In this document: positions 5,778 to 12,857 of the stretch, in pieces | Numbering within the stretch: the first letter of the stretch is position 1 | Layout: every line of letters begins with the position of its first letter | Assembly: GCA_035259145.1 (NCBI GenBank) | Contig: DATFWQ010000007.1 | Span: 1 to 16,192, forward strand | DNA from: CF-161 sp035259145 | Lineage (GTDB): Bacteria; Chloroflexota; Dormibacteria; Dormibacterales; Dormibacteraceae | Reading direction: 5' to 3' | DNA length: 16,192 nt | Notes under the pieces: model-generated | Told to the model about the DNA's origin: nothing | Seen by the model: the letters and a program-made list of their open reading frames with translations, nothing else | Databases searched by the model: none | Program-made: the position numbers and the translations under genes

Positions 5778-7356
5778 CTTCGCGGACCTGCTCTTGAGGG
5801 GCGGCGCGGTGCACACGATGGAGCCGAGCCTGCCTCAGGCTGAGGCGGTAGCTGTCGCAGGCGACAGCATTCTGGCGGTCGGCGCCAGCAGCGACCTGGT
5901 CGCATACAAAGGACCCAAGACAAGGGTCATTGAACTGGCGGGCCGCGCTCTCTTGCCCGGCTTCTATGACGCGCATCAGCACCAGGTCTATCGAGGTCTG
6001 GCTGCGCAGCAAGTCAACGGCCGTACTGGGAGCATCGTCGAACTGGTCGCGCGCGTGCGCGCGCGAGCGGCCGAGGTGCCGGCCGGCACCTGGATCGAGG
6101 GCACTGGCTACGACGACAGCAGGCTCGAGGAGCGACGGCATCCCAACCGTTGGGACCTCGACGAAGCAGCCCCAGAACACCCCACCTTCATAACCCGCAC
6201 ATGCGGCCACGTGATGGCCTTGAACACCCTGGCCTTGCGAGCGGCCGGCATCAGCGCCAGCACACCGGACCCGGCTGGGGGTCTCATCGATCGCGATCCT
6301 GACACCGGAGAGCCTACCGGCGTGATTCGTGAGAAGGCCATGGAGCCGCTGCGGCGCGTCGTGCCGCTTCCCAGCAAGGTAGAGATCATGGCGGCTATCG
6401 AGCAGACTGCCCAGGCCAACCTGCGGGCCGGCGTGACCAGCCTGTGGGAGCCCAGCATCGAGCCCAACCAGCTGGAGGCCTACATCGAGCTCGAGGCTCT
6501 CGGTCGCCTGTCCATACGGGTCACGATGGCCCACAAGCGGATCCTGCGCGACGGCTCGCGAGTGCCGCTGCCGACCCTGCGACGAAGTGACTGGCTCAGC
6601 ACCGCTGGCGTGAAGTTGTTTCAGGACGGAGCCATAGCACCCCGCACCGCGGCCCTGTCAGAGCCTTACGTCGAGGATCCCAGCAACGTCGGCCTTCTGA
6701 TCCTGCCCCAGGGTGAACTCGACGAGCTGGTTCGCGAGATTCATGTCGGCGGGCTTCAGGCCTGCATCCATGCGATCGGCGACGCCGCCATCGAGTCAGC
6801 GCTGACCGCCATCGAGCGCGCTATGAGTGCGGCCCCCCGGCCGGACCCCCGGCACCGGATCGAACACTGCGGTCTGCCGCTGCCCTGGCTCCACGAACGG
6901 CTCAGGCGGTCAGGTGTTGTGGCCGTGCTGCAGCCGCCATTCGTGCACTTCCACGGCGACGTCTACTCCCGTAACCTCGGGCCAGAGCGGGCTCGCTGGC
7001 TCTATCCCGCCCATACGCTGGAGGGACTGTGCCGCATCGCCGGCAGTTCGGACGGACCTGTCGTGCCCGACTGCCGGCCCTTACTGGGCATGCGCGTGGC
7101 CATGACCCGCCGCAGCTCGCAGGGAACGTTGGTGGCGCCGGACGAGGCAGTCGACTTCCATGAGGCCCTTCACATGTACACACTGGGCGCGGCCGAAGCC
7201 GCCCATGAGGAGGCTCGCAAAGGCTCGTTGGCCCCGGGGAAGGTCGCCGACCTCGTGGTCCTTGCTGCCGATCCCGCCCGGATCGAGGCCGAGGAGCTCG
7301 ATCGAGTGCCGGTCGAGATGGTCTTCGTGGGCGGCCGTCAGGTAGCCGGCGGCTGA
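5767..7356 (+). CDS. YtcJ-type metal-dependent amidohydrolase (amidohydrolase family 3)
   Basis: This 529-residue cytoplasmic amidohydrolase has the length and layout of the YtcJ/N-substituted formamide deformylase group, which hydrolyses amide or formamide C-N bonds. Metal-site features are H70/H72 (DAHQH), K283 in KLFQDGAIAPRTAAL, H335 in CIHAIGDAA, H367 in RIEHCG and D429 in SSDGPV. The N- and C-terminal beta-sandwich pieces are present (LLRGGAVHTM near the start, LAPGKVADLVVL near the end). GTG 5767 overlaps the end of the NodB-cupin gene by 11 bases, so the two are translationally linked. It most likely releases an amine or carboxylate from an N-acylated intermediate of the pathway. The subfamily is broad and the substrate cannot be deduced. 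Confidence 0.92.
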   Translation: MAADFADLLLRGGAVHTMEPSLPQAEAVAVAGDSILAVGASSDLVAYKGPKTRVIELAGRALLPGFYDAHQHQVYRGLAAQQVNGRTGSIVELVARVRARAAEVPAGTWIEGTGYDDSRLEERRHPNRWDLDEAAPEHPTFITRTCGHVMALNTLALRAAGISASTPDPAGGLIDRDPDTGEPTGVIREKAMEPLRRVVPLPSKVEIMAAIEQTAQANLRAGVTSLWEPSIEPNQLEAYIELEALGRLSIRVTMAHKRILRDGSRVPLPTLRRSDWLSTAGVKLFQDGAIAPRTAALSEPYVEDPSNVGLLILPQGELDELVREIHVGGLQACIHAIGDAAIESALTAIERAMSAAPRPDPRHRIEHCGLPLPWLHERLRRSGVVAVLQPPFVHFHGDVYSRNLGPERARWLYPAHTLEGLCRIAGSSDGPVVPDCRPLLGMRVAMTRRSSQGTLVAPDEAVDFHEALHMYTLGAAEAAHEEARKGSLAPGKVADLVVLAADPARIEAEELDRVPVEMVFVGGRQVAGG

Positions 7357-7360
7357 AAGG

Positions 7361-8386
7361 TTGGCTCGCGTCCTGGAGGTCAGGGACCTTCGTGTCGAAT
7401 TCCGAAGTCGGGGCAAGAGAGTCAGAGCAGTCAATGGTGTCTCCTTCCACCTCGACGATGGTGAAACGCTGGGCCTGGTCGGGGAGTCCGGCTGCGGCAA
7501 GAGCGTGACCGCCCTTTCCATCATGCGGTTGATCCCACGCCCCCCCGGCCGCATCGTCGAAGGAGAGGCCGAGTTCGAGGGCCGCGACCTGCTGGCGCTG
7601 AGCGACGATGAGATTCGGCGGGTTCGTGGCAACTCGATCGCGATGGTCTTCCAGGACCCCATGACCTCCCTGAACCCCGTGCTCAGCGTCGGCCGCCAGA
7701 TCGGAGAGGCACTGCGAGTGCACCGGGCGATGGGCCGGCTCGCAGCCCGAAAGCGGACGATCGAGCTCCTTGAGCAGGTAGGGATCCCGTCCGCGCGACA
7801 GCGGGTGGATGACTACCCGCACCAGTTCTCGGGAGGCATGCGGCAGCGCGTGATGATCGCCATGGCGCTCAGCTGCGAGCCACGGGTCCTGATCGCAGAC
7901 GAGCCGACGACGGCTCTGGACGTGACCATCCAGGCGCAGATCCTGGAGCTGCTGAAGCGGCTCCAGGGTGAGCTCGGCATGGCGATGATTCTGATCACGC
8001 ACGACCTTGGCGTGATGGCCGGAGTTGCCGACCGCGTGTGTGTCATGTACGCGGGATACATCGTCGAGTCAGCCGCCGTCGACGAGGCCTTCAAGCTACC
8101 CCGCCATCCGTATACACTTGGACTCCACCGCTCACTCCCGAACCTTGTTCGGGGTCCACGCCAGCGCCTGGTACCGATCGAAGGCCTGCCGCCCGACCTG
8201 GCGAATCCGCAGCCCGGCTGTCCCTTCCAGCCCCGCTGCCAGTTCCGACTGGACAGATGTGCGAATGAGAACCCTGACCTGGAAGAGGTCACGCCCTTGC
8301 ACGCAATCGCATGCTGGGTCGACGTAACCGGAGGCGACCGCCACACGGGTCAGCCTCGCCATCCGGGGGTGGCGGTGGCAGGGTGA
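7361..8386 (+). CDS. dppD: Peptide/opine-type ABC importer ATP-binding protein (DppD-like)
   Basis: This is one of the two ATPases of a dipeptide/oligopeptide/nickel-type importer. It has Walker A GESGCGKS (41-48), a Q-loop in VFQDP, the ABC signature SGGMRQR (157-163), Walker B VLIADEP with the catalytic Glu, and the switch His in ITHD. The C-terminal oligopeptide-transporter region carries four cysteines (C287, C293, C300, C318), the pattern linked to an iron-sulfur cluster in DppD proteins. The 341-residue length is normal. The start is TTG 7361, four bases after the amidohydrolase stop, with AAAGG immediately before it, which is an unusually short spacing. The symbol describes the family position; the cargo is probably the compound degraded by the neighbouring enzymes, not necessarily a peptide. 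Confidence 0.95.
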   Translation: MARVLEVRDLRVEFRSRGKRVRAVNGVSFHLDDGETLGLVGESGCGKSVTALSIMRLIPRPPGRIVEGEAEFEGRDLLALSDDEIRRVRGNSIAMVFQDPMTSLNPVLSVGRQIGEALRVHRAMGRLAARKRTIELLEQVGIPSARQRVDDYPHQFSGGMRQRVMIAMALSCEPRVLIADEPTTALDVTIQAQILELLKRLQGELGMAMILITHDLGVMAGVADRVCVMYAGYIVESAAVDEAFKLPRHPYTLGLHRSLPNLVRGPRQRLVPIEGLPPDLANPQPGCPFQPRCQFRLDRCANENPDLEEVTPLHAIACWVDVTGGDRHTGQPRHPGVAVAG

Positions 8387-9408
8387 GCGCGGAAGAGCTA
8401 CTTCGAGTCTCGAACCTGAAGGTCTATTTCACCCAGACCCGCGGTGTCCTCCTGCGGCATGGAACAGGGATCGTGCGGGCCGTCGACGACGTGTCCTTTT
8501 CCTTGCGCCGAGGGGAAACCCTCGGCCTGGTCGGCGAATCGGGCAGCGGGAAAAGCTCGCTTGGCCGCGCGATTCTCCAGCTGCGCCGGCCGACCTCCGG
8601 CAGCGTTCTCTTCGAGGGTGTTGAGCTGACGACGCTGAGCGGACAGCGGCTCCGCCGCCTACGGCGCAAGACCCAGATGATCTTCCAGGACCCGTACGCC
8701 AGCCTGAACCCCCGAATGACCGTGGGCAGGATCCTCGCCGAGCCGATCCGTCTCCACCGGCTGACCAGTGGGGCGGGGGTTCGGAGACGCGTAAGCGAAC
8801 TACTCCATCTGGTGGGGCTGAATCCCGACTTCGCCCATCGCTATCCGCATGAATTCTCAGGTGGTCAGCGACAGCGGATCGGCATCGCGCGCGCGCTGGC
8901 GGTGAACCCGAGCCTCATCGTCTGTGACGAACCGGTCAGCGCGCTTGACGTGTCCATCCGTGCGCAGCTGATCAATCTCCTCGAGGACCTACAGCAACGG
9001 CTCCAGCTGACCTACCTGTTCATCGCTCACGACCTCAGCGTCGTACGCCACATCTCAGACGTGGTCGCGGTCATGTACCTGGGCAAGTTGGTTGAGGTGG
9101 CCGACAGCGACGACGTCTACGAGGACCCGCTTCACCCATACACGCAAGCACTCCTCTCGGCCGTCCCGATCCCGGATCCAGACCTGGAGCGGCGACGCCA
9201 GCGCGTGCGATTGGAGGGAGACATCCCCACCGCGTTGGATCCCCCTTCGGGCTGTCGCTTTCGCACTCGCTGCCAGTATGCGCAGCAGCGCTGCTCAGAC
9301 GAGGAGCCTGCACTCGTGGAGGTGCGCTCTGGACACTCGGTCGCATGTCACTTCTGGGAGCAGATCGCGGCCACACGATCCGCGGCAATGGTTAAGGAGG
9401 TTTCTTGA
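8383..9408 (+). CDS. dppF: Peptide/opine-type ABC importer ATP-binding protein (DppF-like)
   Basis: This is the second ATPase, expected to pair with the DppD-like protein under the two permeases. Walker A GESGSGKS is at 51-58, the signature SGGQRQR at 159-165, Walker B LIVCDEP at about 178-184 and the switch His in IAHD. The C-terminal region again has four cysteines (C291, C297, C304, C322). I take GTG 8383 as the start: it overlaps the DppD stop by 4 bases and gives a standard 341-residue protein. An upstream in-frame ATG at 8311 lies within the DppD tail and would add a low-complexity Arg/Gly stretch. The ATPase pair is separated from the other importer genes (12858 onward) by three enzyme genes. 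Confidence 0.95.
   Translation: MSAEELLRVSNLKVYFTQTRGVLLRHGTGIVRAVDDVSFSLRRGETLGLVGESGSGKSSLGRAILQLRRPTSGSVLFEGVELTTLSGQRLRRLRRKTQMIFQDPYASLNPRMTVGRILAEPIRLHRLTSGAGVRRRVSELLHLVGLNPDFAHRYPHEFSGGQRQRIGIARALAVNPSLIVCDEPVSALDVSIRAQLINLLEDLQQRLQLTYLFIAHDLSVVRHISDVVAVMYLGKLVEVADSDDVYEDPLHPYTQALLSAVPIPDPDLERRRQRVRLEGDIPTALDPPSGCRFRTRCQYAQQRCSDEEPALVEVRSGHSVACHFWEQIAATRSAAMVKEVS
9394..9400 (+). promoter_or_regulatory. Strong ribosome binding site for the first NicX-like gene
   Basis: AAGGAGG lies 10 bases before ATG 9411 and only 4 before an in-frame TTG at 9405. It is the strongest Shine-Dalgarno sequence seen in the window and supports ATG 9411 as the main start. Confidence 0.75.
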
Positions 9409-9410
9409 AC

Positions 9411-10451
9411 ATGTGGGAGTACCGGCCGTCCTACGGTGCCGCCACCGAGCTCGTCCCGCTGTTCACAGAGGTGTTGGCTGCCTGCGCCCTCAACAAGGGC
9501 CAAACTCTGTTGGTCTACGCAGACAATCACAGCCCGCCCCACTATGCCGCTGCCTTCCTCCAGGCCGGACAGGATCTGGGCGCCATCCCCTTTCAGATCA
9601 CCGTGCCCGCGACTACTTCCCCAGTGGAGTCGGGCGTGATCCTGGACGCCTGGAAGGCGTCGGACCTGGTCGTCGATCTCGCCTCCTATGGCACCAGCAT
9701 CTACCGGCCGCTGCGGACGCAGTCGCTGCAAACGGGGACTCGTATCCTGCGTGTGACCGAGCCCGAAGATGTGCTCTTCAGGATGCGGCCGGACCCGGTC
9801 GTGCGGGATCGGGCCAAGCTCTCGGAGCAGATGGTGGAAGCTGCGCGTGAGTTCCAGATCACGTCCTCCGGAGGTACCGACCTGGTGGTCAACAAGGAGG
9901 GCCGCACAGCTTTCGGCCTCTGGGGGATTGCCGACCAGCCCGGTAAGTGGGACCACTACCCGATGGGGTTGGTGGTTGTCGGGGCCAACCGGAAAGGCAC
10001 CTATGGAACCCTCGTAGTCGAGCCTGGCGACATCCTGCTCGCCATGCAGAGGTATGCGACCACCCGGATCACCATGCGGATCGAGGAAGGGGTGATCAAC
10101 CAGGTTGAAGGAGGCCTCGACGCCGAGCTCTTGAAACAATGGTTGGAGTCCTGGCACGACGAGCGAGCCTACTGGATATCGCATGTCGGCTGGGGATGCG
10201 ACCACCGCGCTGATTGGAACCGATTGGCACGAAAGGGCAGTGGGGGCACGGACGACGTCGAGTCCTTCTACGGCGTGATGCAGATCGCCTTCGGCCGCGA
10301 TACGTCCTTTCTAGGGGGGACCAACGATGTCCCCGCCCACATGGACTTCGACTCGCTGCACAACAACATCGCACTCGATGGCAGGGCGGTGATCAACGAC
10401 GGCGAGTTCGTTATCGACGAACTGCGGCAGAGATATGAGCAGCTCGTATGA
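9411..10451 (+). CDS. NicX-like protein: putative Fe(II) ring-cleavage dioxygenase of the M29/AmpS fold (copy 1)
   Basis: This 346-residue protein belongs to the aminopeptidase T (M29/AmpS)-related group. Its best-known non-peptidase member is NicX, 2,5-dihydroxypyridine 5,6-dioxygenase of nicotinate breakdown. From memory of NicX, Fe(II) is held by a His in a 'SHIGWG' motif and by an HxD pair. Here the matches are H258 in ISHVGWGCDHRADW, and H310 and D312 in PAHMDFD. Other shared marks are GKWDHYP and VVEPGDILL. True M29 aminopeptidases also use an HxD pair, so peptidase activity is not ruled out, but the GWG...RADW block favours the NicX side. A TTG at 9405 that overlaps the previous stop is an alternative start. 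It overlaps the aminotransferase gene by 4 bases. A divergent paralogue lies at 11777-12829. Confidence 0.8.
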   Translation: MWEYRPSYGAATELVPLFTEVLAACALNKGQTLLVYADNHSPPHYAAAFLQAGQDLGAIPFQITVPATTSPVESGVILDAWKASDLVVDLASYGTSIYRPLRTQSLQTGTRILRVTEPEDVLFRMRPDPVVRDRAKLSEQMVEAAREFQITSSGGTDLVVNKEGRTAFGLWGIADQPGKWDHYPMGLVVVGANRKGTYGTLVVEPGDILLAMQRYATTRITMRIEEGVINQVEGGLDAELLKQWLESWHDERAYWISHVGWGCDHRADWNRLARKGSGGTDDVESFYGVMQIAFGRDTSFLGGTNDVPAHMDFDSLHNNIALDGRAVINDGEFVIDELRQRYEQLV

Positions 10452-11644
10452 GGCAATCAGTCCTCCCGGAGATCAAGTACGGACGGCTCAACCCGCCGGA
10501 GCGGACACTTTTCGGGCCCGACCTCAGTAACGCTTCGCCCAGGGCCCGGCAGGGCCTGATCGCAGTTCTTGAAGGTGCCAACGACCCTGACTTCCTGAGG
10601 GTTTTAGAGGAGGCGCGCGCGCTGCTGCGCAGTCTCTGGAGAACCGCCAACGAGGATACCTTCCTGCTGCCGGGCGCCGAAGAGGCGGGCATGGAAGCAG
10701 TGCTGGTCAACCTGCTTGAGCCGGGTGACACAGCGGTGGTGGCCGTTGCCGGCTGGTTTGGAGAGCGGCTTGCAGAAGCGGCCGCGCGGGTCGGGGCAAA
10801 AGTGGTGAGAGTAGAGGCGGAGTGGGGGCGCCCCGTTTCGCGAGAGGCGATCGAAGTCGCGATGGATGAGCATCCGGCCCAGCTGTTGCTGATCGTCCAC
10901 GGCGAGGCTTCGACAGGGATACTGCAGCCGCTCGAAGGGCTGGGCGAGATGGCGCATTCACGTGGCGCGTTGCTGGCCGTCGATGGCTGCTCTACGACGG
11001 CGCTGGTCGACCTGAGGGTCGATGAGTGGGGCCTCGACGCCTGCTGGTCCGGCAGCCAGAAGGGGCTGAGCGCCTATCCCGGGCTGGCTCTCGTCACCTT
11101 CAGCCCCAGTGCGGCGCAACAAGTCACCCGGCGCCGGCACCCTCCCGCCAGTTACTACTTTGATCTGGCAGGGCTTCGGCGCTACGCGTCCGACGAACGC
11201 AGTCATCAGACGCTGCCGGCTCCGCTCGTGTACGCACTGACGGAAGTGCTCCAACTGGCCTACGAGCAGACCATGGAGTACCGCGAGAGGCGCCACCGAA
11301 ACCGACGCGACGCGCTCGTCGCCGCGCTGGAGATACTGGGCTTGCGAGTCCTCGGGGAGCCTGAGCACCGCCTGCCATCGGTGACCGTCGCAGAGGTACC
11401 GCCTGGGATTGACGGGCGGCGGGTGCGCGAAGGTCTCCTGCGGCCTTTCCGCATAGACATCGGCGGCGGACTGGGAGCGTGGCGCGACCGGATCTGGCGG
11501 GTCGGCATCATGAGCCACTCGGCGCAACCGTCTTACCTTGTCCAATTCGTGGCCGTGCTCGAGGCTCTGTTGGCCGATCAGGGCTACCGTATTCCGCGAC
11601 CTGGGGCCGCGGTGAGGGCTGCGATCGCGAACCTAGAGGCGTGA
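10448..11644 (+). CDS. Class V PLP-dependent aminotransferase (serine/alanine-glyoxylate aminotransferase type)
   Basis: This 398-residue fold-type I PLP enzyme is related to alanine-glyoxylate and serine-pyruvate aminotransferases and to PucG-type ureidoglycine aminotransferases. The cofactor lysine is K205 in SGSQKGLSAYPGLA. D179 in AVDGCST should bind the pyridine nitrogen, and the HGEASTGI block (151-158) is typical of the group. The C-terminal WRVGIM segment is where the carboxylate-binding Arg usually lies. Its start ATG overlaps the NicX-like stop by 4 bases. It is the last gene before a 132-base gap with a new promoter. It probably moves an amino group released from the pathway intermediate onto glyoxylate or pyruvate; the acceptor is inferred. 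Confidence 0.92.
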   Translation: MRQSVLPEIKYGRLNPPERTLFGPDLSNASPRARQGLIAVLEGANDPDFLRVLEEARALLRSLWRTANEDTFLLPGAEEAGMEAVLVNLLEPGDTAVVAVAGWFGERLAEAAARVGAKVVRVEAEWGRPVSREAIEVAMDEHPAQLLLIVHGEASTGILQPLEGLGEMAHSRGALLAVDGCSTTALVDLRVDEWGLDACWSGSQKGLSAYPGLALVTFSPSAAQQVTRRRHPPASYYFDLAGLRRYASDERSHQTLPAPLVYALTEVLQLAYEQTMEYRERRHRNRRDALVAALEILGLRVLGEPEHRLPSVTVAEVPPGIDGRRVREGLLRPFRIDIGGGLGAWRDRIWRVGIMSHSAQPSYLVQFVAVLEALLADQGYRIPRPGAAVRAAIANLEA

Positions 11645-11656
11645 TCGGGCCGCATG

Positions 11657-11685
11657 TTGACGCCCTGGTCATACCGGCGTACCAT
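11657..11685 (+). promoter_or_regulatory. Promoter of the nicX2-dppABC transcription unit
   Basis: A -35 box TTGACG (11657-11662) and a -10 box TACCAT (11680-11685) are 17 bases apart, in the gap after the aminotransferase gene. The architecture and sequence closely match the promoter at 2921-2950. Transcription would start near 11692, giving an untranslated leader of about 84 bases. Confidence 0.65.
11666..11675. promoter_or_regulatory. Operator-like palindrome, shared with the gntR promoter
   Basis: TGGTCATACC fits the FadR-type GntR pattern TGGTnnnACC and sits between the -35 and -10 boxes, as at 2931-2940. The surrounding block 11665-11692 matches 2930-2957 at 25 of 28 positions, including GCGTACCATC and GAGCG. 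It is probably bound by the same regulator. Confidence 0.6.
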
Positions 11686-11692
11686 CAGAGCG

Positions 11693-11776
11693 GCTTCCGG
11701 CCTGGGGGCCAAACAGATCAGGCGCCAAGGTGGCAGGCGGGTGCTTCGCGCCAGCCGGACATTAGGAGTTCATCAC
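11693..11776 (+). promoter_or_regulatory. 5' leader of the second NicX-like gene
   Basis: This is the proposed untranslated leader. It ends with AGGAG (11764-11768), 8 bases before ATG 11777, which fixes the start of the next gene. An in-frame ATG at 11654 lies upstream of the promoter and is rejected as a start. I see some GC-rich self-complementarity (GGCGC near 11722 and GCGCC near 11750), but no recognisable riboswitch. Confidence 0.5.
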
Positions 11777-12829
11777 ATGGTTGAGAGACTCGCCGTCTCC
11801 TACGCGGCAACCGGAGAGCTGGTCGATCTGTTCAAGACCCAGCTCGAGCTCTGCCAAGTCAAGCCAGGCGAGCACGTCCTCATCCACAGTGACAGCGGCA
11901 CCTACCCTCACTACCCGGCCGCCTTCCTGGGCGCTGCCGGAGCGCTCGGCGCTGACGTCTTCCAGGTGGTTCATCCACGGGGCGAGGAGAGGGCGGTCAT
12001 CGACGCCTGGAAGCGAGCCGATCTGGTGATCGACTGCTCATCGCGCGCGCACGCCTACGGCGACATCATGAAAGAGACCCTGGACTCCGGTACGCGCATA
12101 CTGCGCGTCGCAGTACCGGAGGAAACGCTTCGGCGGCTGACGCCGACAGATGAACTGCGGGAGCGTGTAGTCGCCGGCCAAAGGATCATGGATTCTGGCC
12201 AGACGATGCGGATCACCTCGCCCAACGGCACTGACCTGACTTTCCACAAGGAAGGCCGCGACGCCATGGGTATCTACAGTGTTGCCGACAAGCCAGGCCG
12301 CTGGGACATCTGGCCGAGTGGGATGGTCTGCTGCGCACCCGTCGAGGAACTGGGAGAAGGAGTGCTGGTGCTCGGACGGGGCGACATGATGCTCGTCCTA
12401 CAGCAGTACGTGCAGTCGCCAGTCCACATGGAAGTAAAAGACGGGGCCATCACAAGAATCTCAGGCGGCGTCGAGGCGGACCTGCTGAACGAGTGGTTCA
12501 AGAAGTTCGAGGATCCCAACGCGTACCGGATCGCGCACATCGGATGGGGCTGTGAGAAGCGGGCCGACTGGCTCAAGCCCGGCCAGGATAACGAGTGCTA
12601 CTACGGGAATATGCAGATCGCCTTCGGTGCCAACCTTGGCATCTTCCAGAAGGGCAAGACCCGCAGCCGCGCCCACCATGACTTCCCGTGCCGGTTCAAC
12701 TCCTACTGGGTCGACGGTACCCAGGTAATGGAGAACGGCGAGTTTGTGATCGACGAATTGAAGTTCAAGGGCGATCGCGCACTGGCGTTCGCCGGCAAGG
12801 AATCCGAGAGCTTCCCGCGCCAGGGATGA
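11777..12829 (+). CDS. NicX-like protein: putative Fe(II) ring-cleavage dioxygenase of the M29/AmpS fold (copy 2)
   Basis: This 350-residue paralogue of the 9411-10451 product belongs to the same M29/NicX-related group. The putative Fe(II) ligands are conserved as H254 in IAHIGWGCEKRADW, and H300 and D302 in RAHHDFP. Shared framing blocks are ADLVID (VVDL in copy 1), SGTRILRV, KPGRWD and NGEFVIDEL. Between the copies the region before the HxD differs (QKGKTRSR here, LGGTNDVP in copy 1), as do the C-termini, which suggests different substrates. The WP motif in RWDIWPSG resembles NicX more than copy 1 does. The start is ATG 11777, 8 bases behind AGGAG. It heads its own transcription unit with the binding protein and permeases. 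A dioxygenase role is inference; an aminopeptidase-like annotation would be the conservative choice. Confidence 0.82.
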   Translation: MVERLAVSYAATGELVDLFKTQLELCQVKPGEHVLIHSDSGTYPHYPAAFLGAAGALGADVFQVVHPRGEERAVIDAWKRADLVIDCSSRAHAYGDIMKETLDSGTRILRVAVPEETLRRLTPTDELRERVVAGQRIMDSGQTMRITSPNGTDLTFHKEGRDAMGIYSVADKPGRWDIWPSGMVCCAPVEELGEGVLVLGRGDMMLVLQQYVQSPVHMEVKDGAITRISGGVEADLLNEWFKKFEDPNAYRIAHIGWGCEKRADWLKPGQDNECYYGNMQIAFGANLGIFQKGKTRSRAHHDFPCRFNSYWVDGTQVMENGEFVIDELKFKGDRALAFAGKESESFPRQG

Positions 12830-12842
12830 GATCCGGCGGGAC

Positions 12843-12849
12843 GGAGGAG
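12843..12849 (+). promoter_or_regulatory. Ribosome binding site for the solute-binding protein gene
   Basis: GGAGGAG ends 8 bases before ATG 12858. A strong site here fits the need for a high level of binding protein. Confidence 0.65.
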
Positions 12850-12857
12850 AGCTGGGG

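Noticed and set aside
6051..6068. Alternating GC run (cgcgcgtgcgcgcgcg)
   Set aside because: It encodes an Ala/Arg helix (VARVRARA) within the amidohydrolase and is a codon-use effect, not a repeat element.
5626..6534. Open frame of about 302 codons on the - strand
   Set aside because: It is a shadow of the amidohydrolase gene, whose metal-binding motifs on the + strand are unambiguous.
6902..8002. Open frame of about 366 codons on the - strand
   Set aside because: It covers parts of the amidohydrolase and DppD-like genes on the opposite strand and reads as low-complexity Arg/Pro-rich sequence with no family features.
7361..9408. Tandem DppD/DppF genes as a recent duplication
   Set aside because: Paired, diverged ATPases are the normal make-up of this importer family.
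9348..10205. Long open frame on the - strand
   Set aside because: It lies opposite the NicX-like gene, has no recognisable domain, and such antisense frames are expected in GC-rich coding DNA.
11654..11776. N-terminal extension of the second NicX-like gene
   Set aside because: The upstream ATG lies before the -35 box and the extension is basic and unlike the family; AGGAG points to ATG 11777.
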